The notes under the pieces are model-generated. The model ran no database searches. It saw only the letters and a list, made by a program, of their open reading frames with translations, and had not been told where the DNA came from. From Lojkania enalia (taxonomy: Eukaryota > Ascomycota > Dothideomycetes > Pleosporales), in NCBI GenBank assembly GCA_010094045.1, contig ML986698.1, positions 29,666-93,665 of the forward strand: 64,000 nt of DNA, read 5' to 3'. A program made the position numbers and the translations under genes. The number at the start of each line of letters is the position of its first letter. Position 1 is the stretch's first letter. Below are positions 1 to 12,232 of this stretch, one piece after another.

Positions 1-241
1 ATAGGTGTTGCAGGAAGTCGAGATGAAAGTAAGCGCGGCGGAACTCGCCATCCGTTATCGAGCGTAGACCAGCGGCGATCTGTTTGTTGACAACGCCGGC
101 AACGTATTCATTCTCAACCTTGCGTAATTCTTCGAGTGTTGATTTGCCACTAGCGACGGACTCCCGAGCTTCGAGGACTGCTTTAGGGCGGAGGAATGAG
201 CCAACATGGTCGGCACGGTAGACACCGTAAGGAAGTACCAT
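1..241 (-). CDS. MetE/UROD-superfamily methyltransferase-like protein, N-terminal part only
   Basis: An open frame begins with ATG at 241 and runs off the left edge after 80 codons, so only the N-terminus is present. The segment RADHVGSFLRP near the start, followed by a charged helix and the sequence ITDGEFRR, is typical of the cobalamin-independent methionine synthase II-like family (bacterial YxjG/YxjH type, UROD/MetE-like fold). Members are usually about 370-400 aa, so most of the gene lies outside the window. By family this would be a zinc-dependent, methionine synthase-like methyltransferase in the cytosol, but the zinc-binding His/Cys residues lie in the missing C-terminal part. Confidence in the family is good; the exact substrate is unknown. 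Confidence 0.8.
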   Translation of the reverse strand, partial: MVLPYGVYRADHVGSFLRPKAVLEARESVASGKSTLEELRKVENEYVAGVVNKQIAAGLRSITDGEFRRAYFHLDFLQHL

Positions 242-1346
242 TATGGTGGATACTTGGGGCCTACGTAAGCGCTTTTTAAATGACTATGAAATTGAGGCGT
301 ATAGGCAGTCGGATATGGGTGTGTTCGTATCTAGCCACAGAACCGGCTGTTCTCCTATGGATTTACCGATCTCTCTGGCCGAATTTGACGAGATCTAAAG
401 GCGAAAGGAAGCAGTTCCGACTTCAATCAAGGAACACTTCGGGCGAGAGCCTAGTTAAAGGCATGAACATTTCTCTTGGCCCGAAGCATCCTCGCCAGTA
501 CCCCACCGCGGCAGTTGAAGAAGGATCTAAAGCTAGGGCGCCATAGGGAAGCCGAGGAGCAAAGCCCAGCGAGCGGGAGAACATGTGTAACAGCCCAAGC
601 CGGTCCCGCCAAACAAATTAAGCAAATAAAGGTGCTAGGACATAGTCCTGCACTAGCCGCAGCTATAGAATTTATGTAGGCAATATACGTGGTTTCAAGA
701 TGTCCCTTTATTTGGCAAGTGTGGGATGACGTTAGCGGGGTAGATGCGTGACGGGGATTTCGCCCGCGTCGGACTGATTCATCATCACAATTCATATGCC
801 CGGGTGCTCGTTACCCGTATATCATCTACCTAACTAGGTACTGGCCTTTTTGCACTTTTTGCCCTCTATAATAACTATCGTTTGCATTTTAGGTCTAGTG
901 ATCGATCATATGTTGATGCAAGAACGTTTATAGTAACTAATAATCCCTACTCTTGACAGTACACGAAGTAATAAGATGGGGTGCAAGAAATGCACAAAAA
1001 TGACATGTATTGATTTAGAGCCAAAGCACATATCGTAGTGGTGTTGGAATTGCAGGCTTCTCTACAGCCAGCCAGATCCCAATGTTCTAGCTTCGAAGAC
1101 GCCACAAGCGCCCGATCTCAACCCTCATACAGAGTAACAGAGAGAAGAGAGTTCATCCTATGCTAGCTAGGGATGGCACGCGAGAGTGCAAACAACCGGG
1201 CTACATGGCTTCAGGTCGACTATGCTCACTGTTCGGGGGTGATTTGGATCACGTCAGGAGATATACAATGGTAATCGGGGCCAGATGGGAGGCGCCGGTT
1301 TGCATTTATGAAATCTGTTCATCGACATTTTTGGAGGAATGCCTAA
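242..1346. other. Intergenic region, no gene recognised
   Basis: This is the region upstream of the MetE-like gene and downstream of the coilin-like gene. It contains only short open stretches of at most about 115 codons on either strand. None has domain resemblance or splice signals that would build a longer gene. Confidence 0.6.
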
Positions 1347-3464
1347 TCAAGCTGGTCGTAAGAGCTTTGGCTCAATGAGCTCGTTAAATGCCTTTCGCTC
1401 AACGCCTGGCTCCTCATCATCGTCGCTATCTTCGAGCTGAAATTGATCCGCCCGTTCATAGATCCGGTTGCCCGATTGGTCGAATTTCTTCTCTTTGCAG
1501 CGAACGTCGCGGTCAGCAAGACGAAGGGTGATGATATGATCCTCGCAAATCTCTTCAATGATAGCAGTTTTGAACCCGCTAACCTCAGGGCTTAGATTGT
1601 TAAGATCCCAAGTTTTGAAGACAATGACAGCACCGATGGTAAGGTCGACTATAGAAAGAGAAGGGAGAGATTCAGGGTCTTCAGGTAGAGGCGGAAGATC
1701 TGTTTTGACCGCGGCCCGGGCGTCCTGGAAGAACTGGGATTCTATAGCGGCGTTGTTACCCTCCGTTTTTTCACTCGCTAGGAGATCAACTACTTCACCA
1801 TAATCTAGCTTCACGGTCGCTTCCTCCTTGACCGGTGTTTCAATGGGCACAGCATTTACCAGATTGGTCTTCTTATTCCTCTTGCTCTTTGGTTTGCCGT
1901 ACTGATTCATTTCTTTGCTTGCTGGATCCCAATGTTGCTTAAATGGGAATGGAGGGGTACTGAGTTCCACTTCTTCATGCCAGCACTCGAAGGCCGACAG
2001 ATTGATTTTTGACTTCCAAAACTTTGGGTCAACGGGTGTGTCACCCTCTTCGTTAGTTGCAGCTTTTGACTGGAATGCAGCAGCCTTCTGAATTACGGGC
2101 TAGTAGAGTGTTAGGCTGTATTGCAATGCAAGTTGATAGCTTACCCTAGCTTGATGACCGATGATCCGGGTAATGGCCGAGACGTTCGGTCTGAGCCTCT
2201 TTCGAACGGGTTCTTCGGCAGGAATTGTAGATGGAGGCGCTAGCTCTGCTCGTGGTTCGAGACTAGGTGTATCTTGCCCATATTTGGCCAGAAGTTGCCG
2301 TCGAAGCTGCTCCAGCTCTTCCTGGTCGCCGTGAACCACGACATTTGCATTCGTTTCAGTTGGTTTGCGTTTCTTCTCTACCAGAAGCCTCTTAGCATCC
2401 TGTAGCTGGCATATTCGTACCTCGTCGTTCAACGCATACCAATTATCCAAGTCCGCATACGTAGCATGAGCATCGAGGATCCCGAGATATTTTAGCCGTC
2501 TGAGTTTATGGGTTCGCCTACGCCGCGAGTTTCGTTGTTGGGTTTGTTTGGTTCCTTTGCCATGTGGGACACCTGGATGGGACGCGAGAATCTCCGGGGT
2601 CGAACGCTCGTTTTCGCCGGAAGAGGAATTAGAATCGGATTCTGAGTCAGACTCAGACTCAGACTCATACTCAGATGATGAGGAACTGTCGGAGGCATCA
2701 GAGCTGTCGTCGGTATCATGGGCAGTGGCCGAATTACCGGGAGCTTGCAACCTGTTGTCGGAGTCGGTCGTGGAGTCGTCCTCCATGGATACATCGGACT
2801 CATCCGGTGCAAAGTCTTCATCGTCTTCACTGTCGCTCTGTTCCGGTGGCAACTGCTCGAAGTGGACTGCCTTGCTGACTTGTCGTGAGGGAGTGATGGT
2901 GTGTTGGTTGCGAGCGCTTTCTTCCCGGAGAGACTTGTCACCATTTACTGTTATGAGGCTGGCAAACTCAGGCTCTACAAGGTCTCCAGTTGCGTCTTCG
3001 GCGAGGCGCAGTCGTTTGCGGGGTGGTATTGGGATTGCGGGGCGGTTAGGTCTCTTGAGATAGGGGCGACCGAATGGGACACCATCCACAAGATGCTGCC
3101 CGCTTTCTGAAATCTGAACGCGGCCTGTGAGGGTGCGACTACGCACTTCGGCAGTGAGGAGAGGCCGTATCCTGCATATTCTAATGAGAATAATTAGCGA
3201 TAGAGGAGATTTTCAGACTTACGACACTTGATCGTCTTCTTTCAACGTCTGGAAGACGGGAGAGAAGTGTAGACACTCGAATCCACCGATCTCAACCACA
3301 TAGTCTTCCAGACCCCACTGCTCTGCCTCGAGCGGGATAATGTTGTTAACGTCCTCTAGCAATCGGGCGACGGTGTAGGCCTGCGAACTGCTGGCGTCCG
3401 GGACACTCCACAAGATATTGGTCGGTGGCAATTCATGGCGTTGCACGCGGAGACGAAGCCTCAT
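1347..3464 (-). CDS. Coilin-like nuclear protein (N-terminal coilin-type domain, acidic linker, C-terminal Tudor-like domain)
   Basis: Three exons: 3464-3223, 3171-2145 and 2087-1347, giving 669 aa. Both introns (51 and 57 bp) have GTAAGY donors and all frames join exactly. The start is the ATG at 3464, where the conserved segment MRLRLRVQRHELPPTNILW begins. Residues 1-120 resemble the N-terminal domain of fungal coilin-like proteins. The middle is basic near PPRKRLRL and then very acidic and serine-rich (SESESDSESDSN, 2630-2700 on the plus strand), typical of a disordered nuclear protein. Residues about 565-640 (LTIGAVIVFKTWDL onward, with alternating beta-like segments) resemble the Tudor-like C-terminal domain of coilin. 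The inferred role is in nuclear bodies or RNP assembly. It shares a short promoter with the Kelch gene. Confidence 0.75.
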
Positions 3465-3820
3465 GGCGTAGGGCACGAGGGCGGATGGTGTGCTGGGAAT
3501 AAGGGAGGGAAGGTTCACGTTGAGCAATAATGTGAGCGAAGCTATGTTGGAAACTATTAGAGGAGCTTGGACCTGCTTACTTACAGGGCTAGTTACCAAG
3601 AGAGGTTAGTTGGTTTAGGCGGGGGTTCCCGCCGCACAGCCATAGCACGTGACTTGGCGTTCCTGCCTGCCCAGGCTCCTGGCAGAGACTCACGTGCGCG
3701 AAGCGTTTCGCTATGCGCATCCCGTTGAATGATGGCAGATTACTACTCACTCTGCAGCCCTCGCATGTGCCATTGATCACTCCTAACATCTCCTCGCCAA
3801 CCCTACCCACACCCAGCAAC
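3465..3820. promoter_or_regulatory. Divergent promoter between the coilin-like and Kelch genes, with two CACGTG boxes
   Basis: The two start codons are 356 bp apart on opposite strands. CACGTG palindromes lie at 3646-3651 and 3691-3696. The first sits in GTCACGTGC on the minus strand, which fits the Cbf1-type bHLH consensus (RTCACRTG). Whether the boxes act on one or both genes cannot be read from the sequence. Confidence 0.5.
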
Positions 3821-4900
3821 ATGCCCGCTATCGCTAATCCCAAGGCTACCTGGTCATGTCTGCTCCGTCTAGAGCGCCTCCGTCGCTCATCACAGGTCCT
3901 CTCGGTCATCAACGAGGCTGTGTGCATCTTCGGCGGCGAAGTACTCCCCAGACAACCCGTCGATAACCACATCGACATCATTTCTCTTGCGTTTCGTATG
4001 TAGCCCTCTCACTATCGTCAGGCCATCAAGGTACTCACACCCGCCACCTAAGAAGCACCTGACCTGGATACCAAGACAGTCGCTTCAGCGCCCAGCCCGC
4101 GCGTTGGCAGCGCCTCTACCGTGCTCAATGGCAAAATGTATGTTTTCTCGGGTCGCGGAGGAACAGATATGGCGCCCGTAGAGGAACATGGAGCCTTGTG
4201 GTGCTTCGACCCTGTGCCTTTAGCATGGACCAAGGTTGAGCCAGCCGACCCCACGCAACCCTATCCACCAGCCCGCAGCTATCATTGCGCTACGAGCGAT
4301 GGCCAAGGCACCCTCTTCATCCACGCCGGATGCCCCGCGAAAGGCCGTCTGTCTGACTTCTGGAAATTTGATATCTCTACCAACACGTGGACCCAGGTGC
4401 CAGATGCTCCGCCTCCACAAAGGGGAGGCACGTCTATCGCATATAGCAATGGTAAGCTATACCGTATGAATGGATTTGATGGTATCAAGGAACAGGGTGG
4501 CAGTTTAGATATCTTCGACATCGCAACTAACGCCTGGTCTACGGAAACATTTAACGCCGACGGTAGTTTTGGACCAGAGCCACGCAGCGTATGCGCACTT
4601 CTAGCCCTCAAAATTCAAGGACGAGACAAGTTGATCACTTTGTTTGGCGAGCGGGACCCATCAGCGCTCGGTCATGCCGGCGCAGGAAAGATGTTAGGTG
4701 ATGTATGGACCTACGACATTGTAGAAAATTGGTGGACAAAAGTAGATTGTAGTGCATGTGATAGTGTGCCAGAGCCTCGGGGTTGGTTTGCTGCTGACCT
4801 TATCAAGGGACAGGATGGTATGGAGAAAGTGATTGTTCATGGTGGGCTTGGCGAGAACAACGAGAGGCTTGCAGATGTCTGGCTCTTGGAGCTTAATTGA
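3821..4900 (+). CDS. Kelch-repeat protein
   Basis: Two exons, 3821-3995 and 4053-4900, give 340 aa. The intron has a GTATGT donor and joins in frame at QAPDLDTKTV. Successive Kelch blades are recognisable: YVFSGRGGTD, LFIHAGCPAKGRLSDFW, a central blade around YRMNGFDGIKEQGG, ITLFGERDPSALGHAG followed by DVWTYDI, and KVIVHGGLGENNERLADVW at the C-terminus. There is no signal peptide or membrane segment, so it is probably a soluble intracellular beta-propeller used for protein binding. Many ascomycetes have one such nitrile-specifier-like or Tea1-unrelated Kelch protein of this length. No catalytic role can be claimed. Confidence 0.85.
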
Positions 4901-7900
4901 TGGGACCCGCAAAACGTTTTGATAAGTTTATTTCTTCCGACCCTCTCTAACATCTTGCTGCTCCTCTTTCTCTGAGCGTTCTCAACGAGGGTATTTATTT
5001 TAGTGGGTCGAAAGATAGAGATCCTGTCGCACTTCAATATGGTCGATCTCGGAAGGATGAAGGGAATATGCAAGAATAAAAGTTGAGAATCTTCCTCAGT
5101 TTTTGTGTCTCACTGTATGATTTTGAAATCTAGAGTGAAGCTATTCAGATTTTATGAGATATAGCGATTAACACTATAGGGCTATATGCGGCCCCAAAAT
5201 TGTCTATTTGAGGGTGGTAAAGGATATCTAAGGTTTTAATCCTTTAAAGGGAATGTAGAACCGCGGGAGCAATATATGCCGAGGGCAATCGCTGGGGTGG
5301 GATCAGTGCAAGGGCTGTACAGTGCGTTGAAGGTGGTACAGTACATGTCCGTGAGCATTGTTTAAATAGAATATTTTACTCCACTTTAGCTCACAACTCG
5401 CTATACCTCAAATCCTAGCTATCTTTAAATTGTGCTCGCGTTAGGCATAAAATCCTTGGATCCGAACTACTTTGCACAACATTATGATTGAGTTTCTCTT
5501 GCACACTCTCTGCACCAGACAGCCCGCTGGAGCCAGAAGTGTATACCGTTTTGTAGGGGAAACAGACGAGCATCAAACTCTATAAGTGTATAGAATCTTA
5601 CATGGCGAATGGCACGAGTCCAACCACAAGAAACAGACCACACGATATCGGGCGTTCACACTAGTAGCATGTTCTTCGCCATCTCTTCTAGGCACACTCT
5701 AATCAAGAATCGTCCTCTACATTATTGCCATTTCCGAATCTCTAAAAATTTCTAATCAGACAAAGGCACCTTTTCCTATATATGTCTCAGTCCTTCTCCA
5801 CTACTGCCCTCTCCCGTCAAGCTAGTGTCCAGTATGGATGGATTCTTGCCAAAAAAAAAAAAAAAAAAAAACCTCCTGCTACCGTGATGAAGGCAGCCGA
5901 TATGACCGAAGGGTACTTTATTATAACGAAGCACGTAGGGATATAGCACCGGAAATTTTTGATGACATTGTTTGCAAGACCTTACAGCCTTGAACCCGTT
6001 GTTCGTATCTTCCGTCTTTATTTCGCACTACTGCTATCATGCCCCTCGGCAAATTTCGATCAATGTGCTAGCGCTAGAGAACCCAGCTGTTTTGGTGACT
6101 AGGCAAACGCCCATAGGTACCAAAAGTTTGTGGCCCCCGTGCCACTGCAACGAACGTGTTGGGCGGCTTGTTGTTTTCGGTCCTTCTTACCGCCTTCGAC
6201 CAACCGCGACGGCAGTAATCAGAATGAGTCCGAAGCAGCCTCACTACCTTTCCTGGCACAATGGCCCTAGATATCGCCCACAGCACGAGCATTATGCGCG
6301 TTGCCGCCCCCCTTCAAGCCAATGGCCTAGCGGCTGGGGGCACTTTCACCAAAATCTTCTCCAGCTCTCTCGATCGCTTGATGAAGCCAGACAAGGAGCA
6401 TGTTGTCTCAATATCTAATCTCAAGAGCTGCACAAAGCCTGGCTTCTGTCTGTCGAACGATAATAGGTCAATAACTAGCACTATCAAGTTGTGCTAGTTC
6501 GTGATGATAGGGACTCAACTTCTTGCAGCAATGAACTCACCGTCGGATGCCAATGCCCTCCGGATTCTTCATTCCAAACCTGCAATACCTTCTCTTGCTT
6601 CCGAATGGAAAAACTTCTCCCCGTCCATTCAACAAGTGGGGCTATCAGTATCACCAGCTACCAAACGAGGTAGCAAATTTGGACGTTGGTATTGCGAATG
6701 CATTGGCTGATTTGGGCGCCCAAATTGGCGATAACAGATGGTCTACAGTGATGTTGCAGCACAACCTTCGGTCGCCGTAGCAGCCAGATATCAATACGCA
6801 CACATACAGAGTAGATAGCAAGTAATGCAGGGTCCGTCTCTAAATCTCGTCCTTTTCGCAAATCTTACTTTGCTACTAACACGTAGCAGATGACTGGCGC
6901 ATACTATGACGTTGGCGTAAATGGCCAGGACGGTAGTACATAATCTATATCTTCAGTTCGAGCTTTAAATTAGACATTTAACTAATGAGTGCTCTAGTCA
7001 TGGCTTTCTTTAGCCGGTTCAGTCCTAAATCCAAAGGGAAAGAACGGCAATCACCTATTACTAGCCGTGAAGGCCTTCCGGCCATTCGACGTGCCTCCCA
7101 CATCTGCTGGGGTATTTGGTATCTGTACGTGGATAGATCATTCTCCATCCCCAAATTCAATCACATACTCATACATGATATCCGACACAAAAGAAACAAA
7201 AGAAATCGTCCGAACAGCGCTGCAAGAAGACCATGTAGGACCGCTACAAATCTAGCTAGGACACAAGTTCAACTTGAGAACTCCTGCAGGTAAAGCATTG
7301 GTAGCATCGCTATGGTGTAGGTGCTATTTATGCTGTTACAGCATAGAGAGTGGCTGGGTAACTACGCAAAAGTTAGGAATCACGGCGTTCAGGCTCTAGG
7401 TGGACAACGCTGAGGGGCTTTGCCTGGTCTTCTATATTGCCTACTAGGCTACTGGATCCATGCGACATATTGCCTTGTAGTTAGGAGGAAGTATATCTAA
7501 CATATTGCGTGACACCTGTAAGAGTCCTATTAACTAAAATAGGCTCGTCCCACTTTGTAATATTGAATCGAATGGAACTGTTTCTTCTGGACACATTTCC
7601 GGTTATAGTTCTTAGATTAGACTAACCGGAAATCCGTCATATTCAAGAGATTTCAGCATTTTGTCAGGCCTAGATTTTTCCAAAGAAGCGTCGTTTCCGT
7701 CTATTTCGCCTAAAAGCCCTCGAAGGGACCTACAAACACGGTTTACAGTGACATTTTCCTCCACACAGCAGACCAACTCGAATAGGAACACAAGGCCATT
7801 ACCAGGCATAATAGCTAGCACAAACAAACAGAAAAAAAGAGTTACCGCAGTATACTCTATATAAGCCTATCTAGCCGACAGTATTACAGCTATTTTCCGG

Positions 7901-9887
7901 CTTTAGGACTTAATATGGACGTCGTATAACCACGAGTATCAATTGTCGGTTTTGATGACTTAGGAGCTAGTAGATTATTGGCTGAGAGTTAAGTAGTATT
8001 AAAGCTGGCGAGGTAGGAGGAACATATAGTGAGATATCTCCACTATTGTCAAACACACCAAACGGATGTTCTAGGACTATGTCTTCTAGACTAGCTACCG
8101 GCGAATTATTGGACGCTTTCCGGCTTTCCTTGTGAACTAGATTATTGCAGGTAAGACGAGAATGCTCGCTTTGCTAATCATGCTAAAGTTTGATAGAGTG
8201 CTATAGGTACCGAAATACCGACTATAGTTGAGATCCTGAAGTTTCTGTGTCCGGATGCCTCAATAAGTAGAGTTAAGCCTTCAATTAACTCATGGGCGCT
8301 ATGTTGATGCATCGTATAGGGTAGGAGACTCATTTCGTCCTCATATTGTCTAGACTCGGCAATGGCAATCGATATGCATCGACTGATCTAGAACAATGCT
8401 AGTGATATTCTCTCCCATTCGGACAGGATAGACGCACCTTATCACGAAAGGGAGCCAATGTACTGGCGAGTAACGCTGCTGTTTCGTGTTTTTCTTAGAT
8501 ACAATCTCATGTTCCTTTTCTTATATCCCATACTGATGGGCAACGCAGATTCACAAAATGCTTTTGAGATGACAGTAGTTGCCCTTACTCAATTCAGATC
8601 AATCTTTCTTCTAAATTTCTTGCAAATGTACTATACCACTACGTCCCGGTTAAGCCGATGGTTTTCGCGCATCATGACCAGTGGGAAATTTGGACGAATT
8701 TTGTTGAGTAACTTGGAGAATTTAAATGAGGATCAATTCTGAAGACCTCTCATCAATCCGACGCTTTAGTCTGTTGTCCATCTAGTCCATTGGCTGATTG
8801 TCCCCCGCCGTTTTACAAGACTACCTCTTCGAAACTGCTGTCTTTTCGGATTTCGCAAAGTACATTATATGCATCAACTGGCGAAGTATGGGCTGGATGA
8901 CACGTTCTACACTAGGCTCGTTATAACTAGGTACTCGAGCATCAATGTTTCGGATTTAGCTTCGCAATAACTGTCCTTCACGATTTGAGACGTGATTGCT
9001 CTGAGCTATCGAAAAAGATACAACATGACTGGAAAAAGTATAGCTAACAGAAACCAAGGTCCTATGTTCGGTTTAGCTGCTGTGCTAAATAGCTACTGGG
9101 TTAAATATTTGTCGCAGACTTTACAACGTGAGATATCTCTGGATAGACGGTAGTCAGAGATCTGGTGAGATTCCGGGCGGTTACAGATGACCGGCTAGGC
9201 TCGCTTGTGATTCCTATATAATACTAGCCCCGCCTTGGCGCGGCTGAAACCGTGCAGGCGGACTCTTTCACCCCCGCATAGGGACGCTGCCGATCCATCA
9301 CCCATCATCTCCAGTATCATCTCCACTGTATCACGCTCGATCGAATCAGCGTCTCCTGGACGTGTTTGATCTCGCTTCAATGCTCGTTTACTATTTGCCA
9401 ACCTTAATAGCCCAAGAATTGGCACAGCTGCAATCCACAATTACGCGCCGTGTTCACTGCCACAATATTGAAGCCCTCCATGGGCGCGTACATAACAGCA
9501 GCTAGCGCTCGTTACAGTAAGATCTCGCAACATATCCACTGAAAAGACGGTTAGGCGAATGATGGACGAGGGGAAAGGCGCTAATGGAAGTGTCCGAGCG
9601 CGTAATGCATCATGAGACGACCTGTGGTTCAAGTACCAGCCGTCTCGCACTGCGCGTCTCAGGAGCAGCAACACCCTGTTTGATCGGATGTAACACCCTC
9701 AGCCATCATTTTTGCATGCCTCATATATTCTTGCCATACCGAAGCTTCATTGCCTGGTTTTTCCACCCCTCTTGTTCTTCCTCTCGTTGACTTCATTCGA
9801 TTCTCCGTGACTGGCTCACATTTCTTGGCATAATACTGGTTGATTTCCTTTACCTTCCTTACCAGCCCAATCAAGGAACTTTAATAA
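4901..9887. other. 5-kb gene-poor region with short broken open stretches
   Basis: No intact gene is recognisable on either strand. A run of 21 adenines lies at 5851-5871. Open stretches look protein-like but stop after 60-150 codons and could not be joined by plausible introns: 5972-6497, 6985-7480, 8458-8742 (+) and 9195-9440 (-). Around 7067-7480 the plus frame would continue if two TAG triplets were read through. This suggests decayed genes, but I could not assign a family. Confidence 0.5.
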
Positions 9888-10373
9888 ATGAAAATGCATC
9901 GCTCATTCTTAACAAATATTGTCCTCCTCCTCTCTGTTTTCTTCACTGTCGGCCTTGCTGCCCAGGATAAATTCGTCGTCGTCCAGCGACAGAGTGCAGA
10001 GCCCGTCTACAGTCCCAGTGCACCAGAATGTATTGAATACGCCACGACCGCCAACCTCTCCACGATCGGCACAAATAGCACCTACCGCGGCCTCTACTTA
10101 CGAGCATCACCCGTCGGTACGATTGCCAATGCCCGAATGTTCAGCGCAGCTCAGGCCCGGCTTCCTGCTATGATGATGGACCCGGCACTCAACGGCCGAT
10201 GCGGTAATCTTACAGACCTCGCGTTGAAGCAAGCTGAAGCGAATTTGACGCAAGGAATTGTCGCACAATTCAATAAACTCCCTGCGCCAGGCATCAAGGC
10301 TGGCCCCGAGGTTCTCGCAGTTGTAGGAGTTGTGGTGTTGGTCTTCACTGGAACATGGTCATTCATGTCTTGA
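9888..10373 (+). CDS. Small secreted, possibly GPI-anchored protein of unknown function
   Basis: A single-exon gene of 161 aa. Residues 1-25 form a classical signal peptide (basic start, long Leu/Val core, then GLAAQ). The mature part has four N-glycosylation sequons (NLST, NSTY, NLTD, NLTQ) and two cysteines (in ECIEY and GRCGN) that could pair. The last 20 residues (VLAVVGVVVLVFTGTWSFMS) are hydrophobic and end the protein, as in a GPI-anchor signal or a C-terminal membrane anchor. The protein therefore probably sits at the cell surface. ATGs at 9888 and 9894 are both possible starts and make little difference to the signal peptide. The family is not recognised. Confidence 0.7.
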   Translation: MKMHRSFLTNIVLLLSVFFTVGLAAQDKFVVVQRQSAEPVYSPSAPECIEYATTANLSTIGTNSTYRGLYLRASPVGTIANARMFSAAQARLPAMMMDPALNGRCGNLTDLALKQAEANLTQGIVAQFNKLPAPGIKAGPEVLAVVGVVVLVFTGTWSFMS

Positions 10374-10824
10374 TTATCGACAACTCGGAAAGTTATACGG
10401 ACATTTAAGACTGCAAATGGAGAAAGCAAGCATAGGAAGGAGGACACATACCTGGCATGGCGTTTCTGGTGCCCAATCGATAGCGGCATTTTCTTGTGAA
10501 TTGTATGGCGGCATACCAATTCAAACAAACCAATAACATTAACAATATCAATATTTGTATCAACAATATTACTTCTAAGTGTCAATGCCAAGAGTGACTC
10601 ACCAAATCCATAGTACGTAGCATTTCAGCGTGAGGCGACTCAACCTCGGCAAACCTGCCCTGCCGGATTATCTTTCCCTTGCTGGGGTTTCACCCAACGG
10701 CGAAACTTGGCCCGAATGACGAGTATCTCGTTATCGGACCCTGGAAATGTACACAATTAGTATAGCTCGATAGAAAAGCTTCGTCTATATATTGAAAGAC
10801 ATAATAATATTTATCACATCGAAC
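10374..10824. other. Intergenic region, nothing recognised
   Basis: This is the region downstream of the secreted protein gene and upstream of the dehydrogenase. I see no coding signal beyond short accidental frames. Confidence 0.5.
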
Positions 10825-11974
10825 ATGGCCTCAATTGCAGGGATGCGGAACCCCTCCGCTGTCCTTTACGGACCCGGCAAGATGGCATTCGAAGACCGGC
10901 CTGAACCAGAAATTGAAGATCCGCACGAGGTCCTGATCCGCATCGCCTTCGTTGGCGTCTGCGGAAGCGATGTATGTTCCTTCGCCTGATGCAATTCCGT
11001 ACATGGACTTGCTACTCTCAAATCATTAAAACTAAAAAATCGCATCAGGTCCACTTCTGGAAACATGGCGGCATCAACGCAAGCGGAGCGCTAGACTCCG
11101 GCTTGATAATGGGCCATGAAGCTTCCGGCATCATCTATTCTATCGGATCCGCCGTCACTAAAGTCCGCGTCGGGGACCGCGTAGCTATAGAACCGGGCGC
11201 CCCCTGTCGTCGCTGCAAACAGTGTAGAGGCGGATTCTATAATCTCTGCCGGGACATGAAATTTGCTGCCGTGCCGCCAGACTCGCATGGCACTCTGACG
11301 AGGATTTTTAGGATCCCTGAAGACTTTGTGTACAGAGTGCCGGAGAGTATTAGCTTGGAGAGGCCGTGCTAGTTGAGCCGACGAGCGTGGCGGTGCATGC
11401 TGTGAAGCTTGCACAAATTAGCCCGGGCGAGTGTGTTGTGGTCATGGGGAGTGGGACAATTGGGTTGCTGTGTGCAGCCGTTGCGAGCGTGTTTGGGGCA
11501 CATAGGATTATGCTGGTAGATGTCTTAGACTCAAAGCTTGAGTTCGCTCGCAAATATCTTGATTGCGAGACATTCAAGCTAGACATCAATGCTACGGTAG
11601 AAGAGAATTCCGAAGCTCTTCTAAAGATACTGGACCTTGACGGTGTGGACACAGTCCTTGAAGCCTCGGGCGCAGCGTCCTCGATTGATACTGGAATCAC
11701 CATCTTGCGACCAGGAGGAAAGTACGTTCAGACTGGTCTCGGAAAACCAAAGGTAGAGTTTCCTATTGTAACACTCTCTGAGAGAGAGTTGATGGTCCGT
11801 GGTTGCTTTCGCTATTCGTCTGGCGATTATGAACTAGCAACAAGTCTATTGGTCAAGGAACTCATCAAGGTCAAGCCTCTTATCAGCTCAGTTAGTCCGT
11901 TCGAGGAAACATCGGCTGCATGGGACAAGACAGCAAGAGGAGAGGGGATCAAGAATTTGATAAGAGGTATATAG
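10825..11974 (+). pseudogene. Zinc-dependent alcohol/polyol dehydrogenase (MDR family) with a one-base frameshift
   Basis: Exon 1 is 10825-10971 and exon 2 starts at 11049, after a 77-bp intron. The protein matches sorbitol/xylitol-dehydrogenase-type MDR enzymes. It has the catalytic-zinc Cys in GVCGSD, then GHEASG, a structural-zinc Cys cluster in PCRRCKQCRGGFYNLC, VEPTSVAVHAV, and a nucleotide-binding GSGTIGLLCA. At about 11358-11362 the frame breaks: the upstream frame reads SLERPC then a stop at 11370, while the downstream frame continues as EAVLVEPTSV. The join is exact if one base is missing, and there is no intron signal there. As written the product is 156 aa, less than half the usual 350-380. 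It could be a real inactivating deletion or a sequencing error, since the rest is undamaged. It lies tail-to-tail with the PKS gene, so membership in the cluster is uncertain. Confidence 0.75.
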
Positions 11975-12232
11975 CACTAAAGACTTCTATTACCCGATCA
12001 CCTGGGATCCACTTGCGCCTCTTTCTCATCCTTGCTAGAAAGGAGGAGAGAGTGTCCTGCAAAATGGTGGAGAGAAGATTATAAGGAGTAAATGTACGAT
12101 TTCTAGTTCTTCTATCTAACATACAATATCAATAGGTATACCGACAGAGGAAATCATTTCTACCCTAAAAGTATGCTACGGAAAAGGCCGGATCATGACG
12201 GGCATGTTCTAAATATATCCTATAGTTCCCAC

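Noticed and set aside
2630..2700. Short tandem GACTCA-like repeat
   Set aside because: It codes for the Ser/Asp/Glu tract of the coilin-like protein and is explained by that.
11340..11380. Programmed ribosomal frameshifting in the dehydrogenase gene
   Set aside because: There is no slippery heptamer or downstream structure at the break, and the family is not known to use frameshifting.
11049..11974. A second intron that would repair the dehydrogenase frame
   Set aside because: Family sequence is continuous on both sides of the break and no GT..AG pair lies between them.
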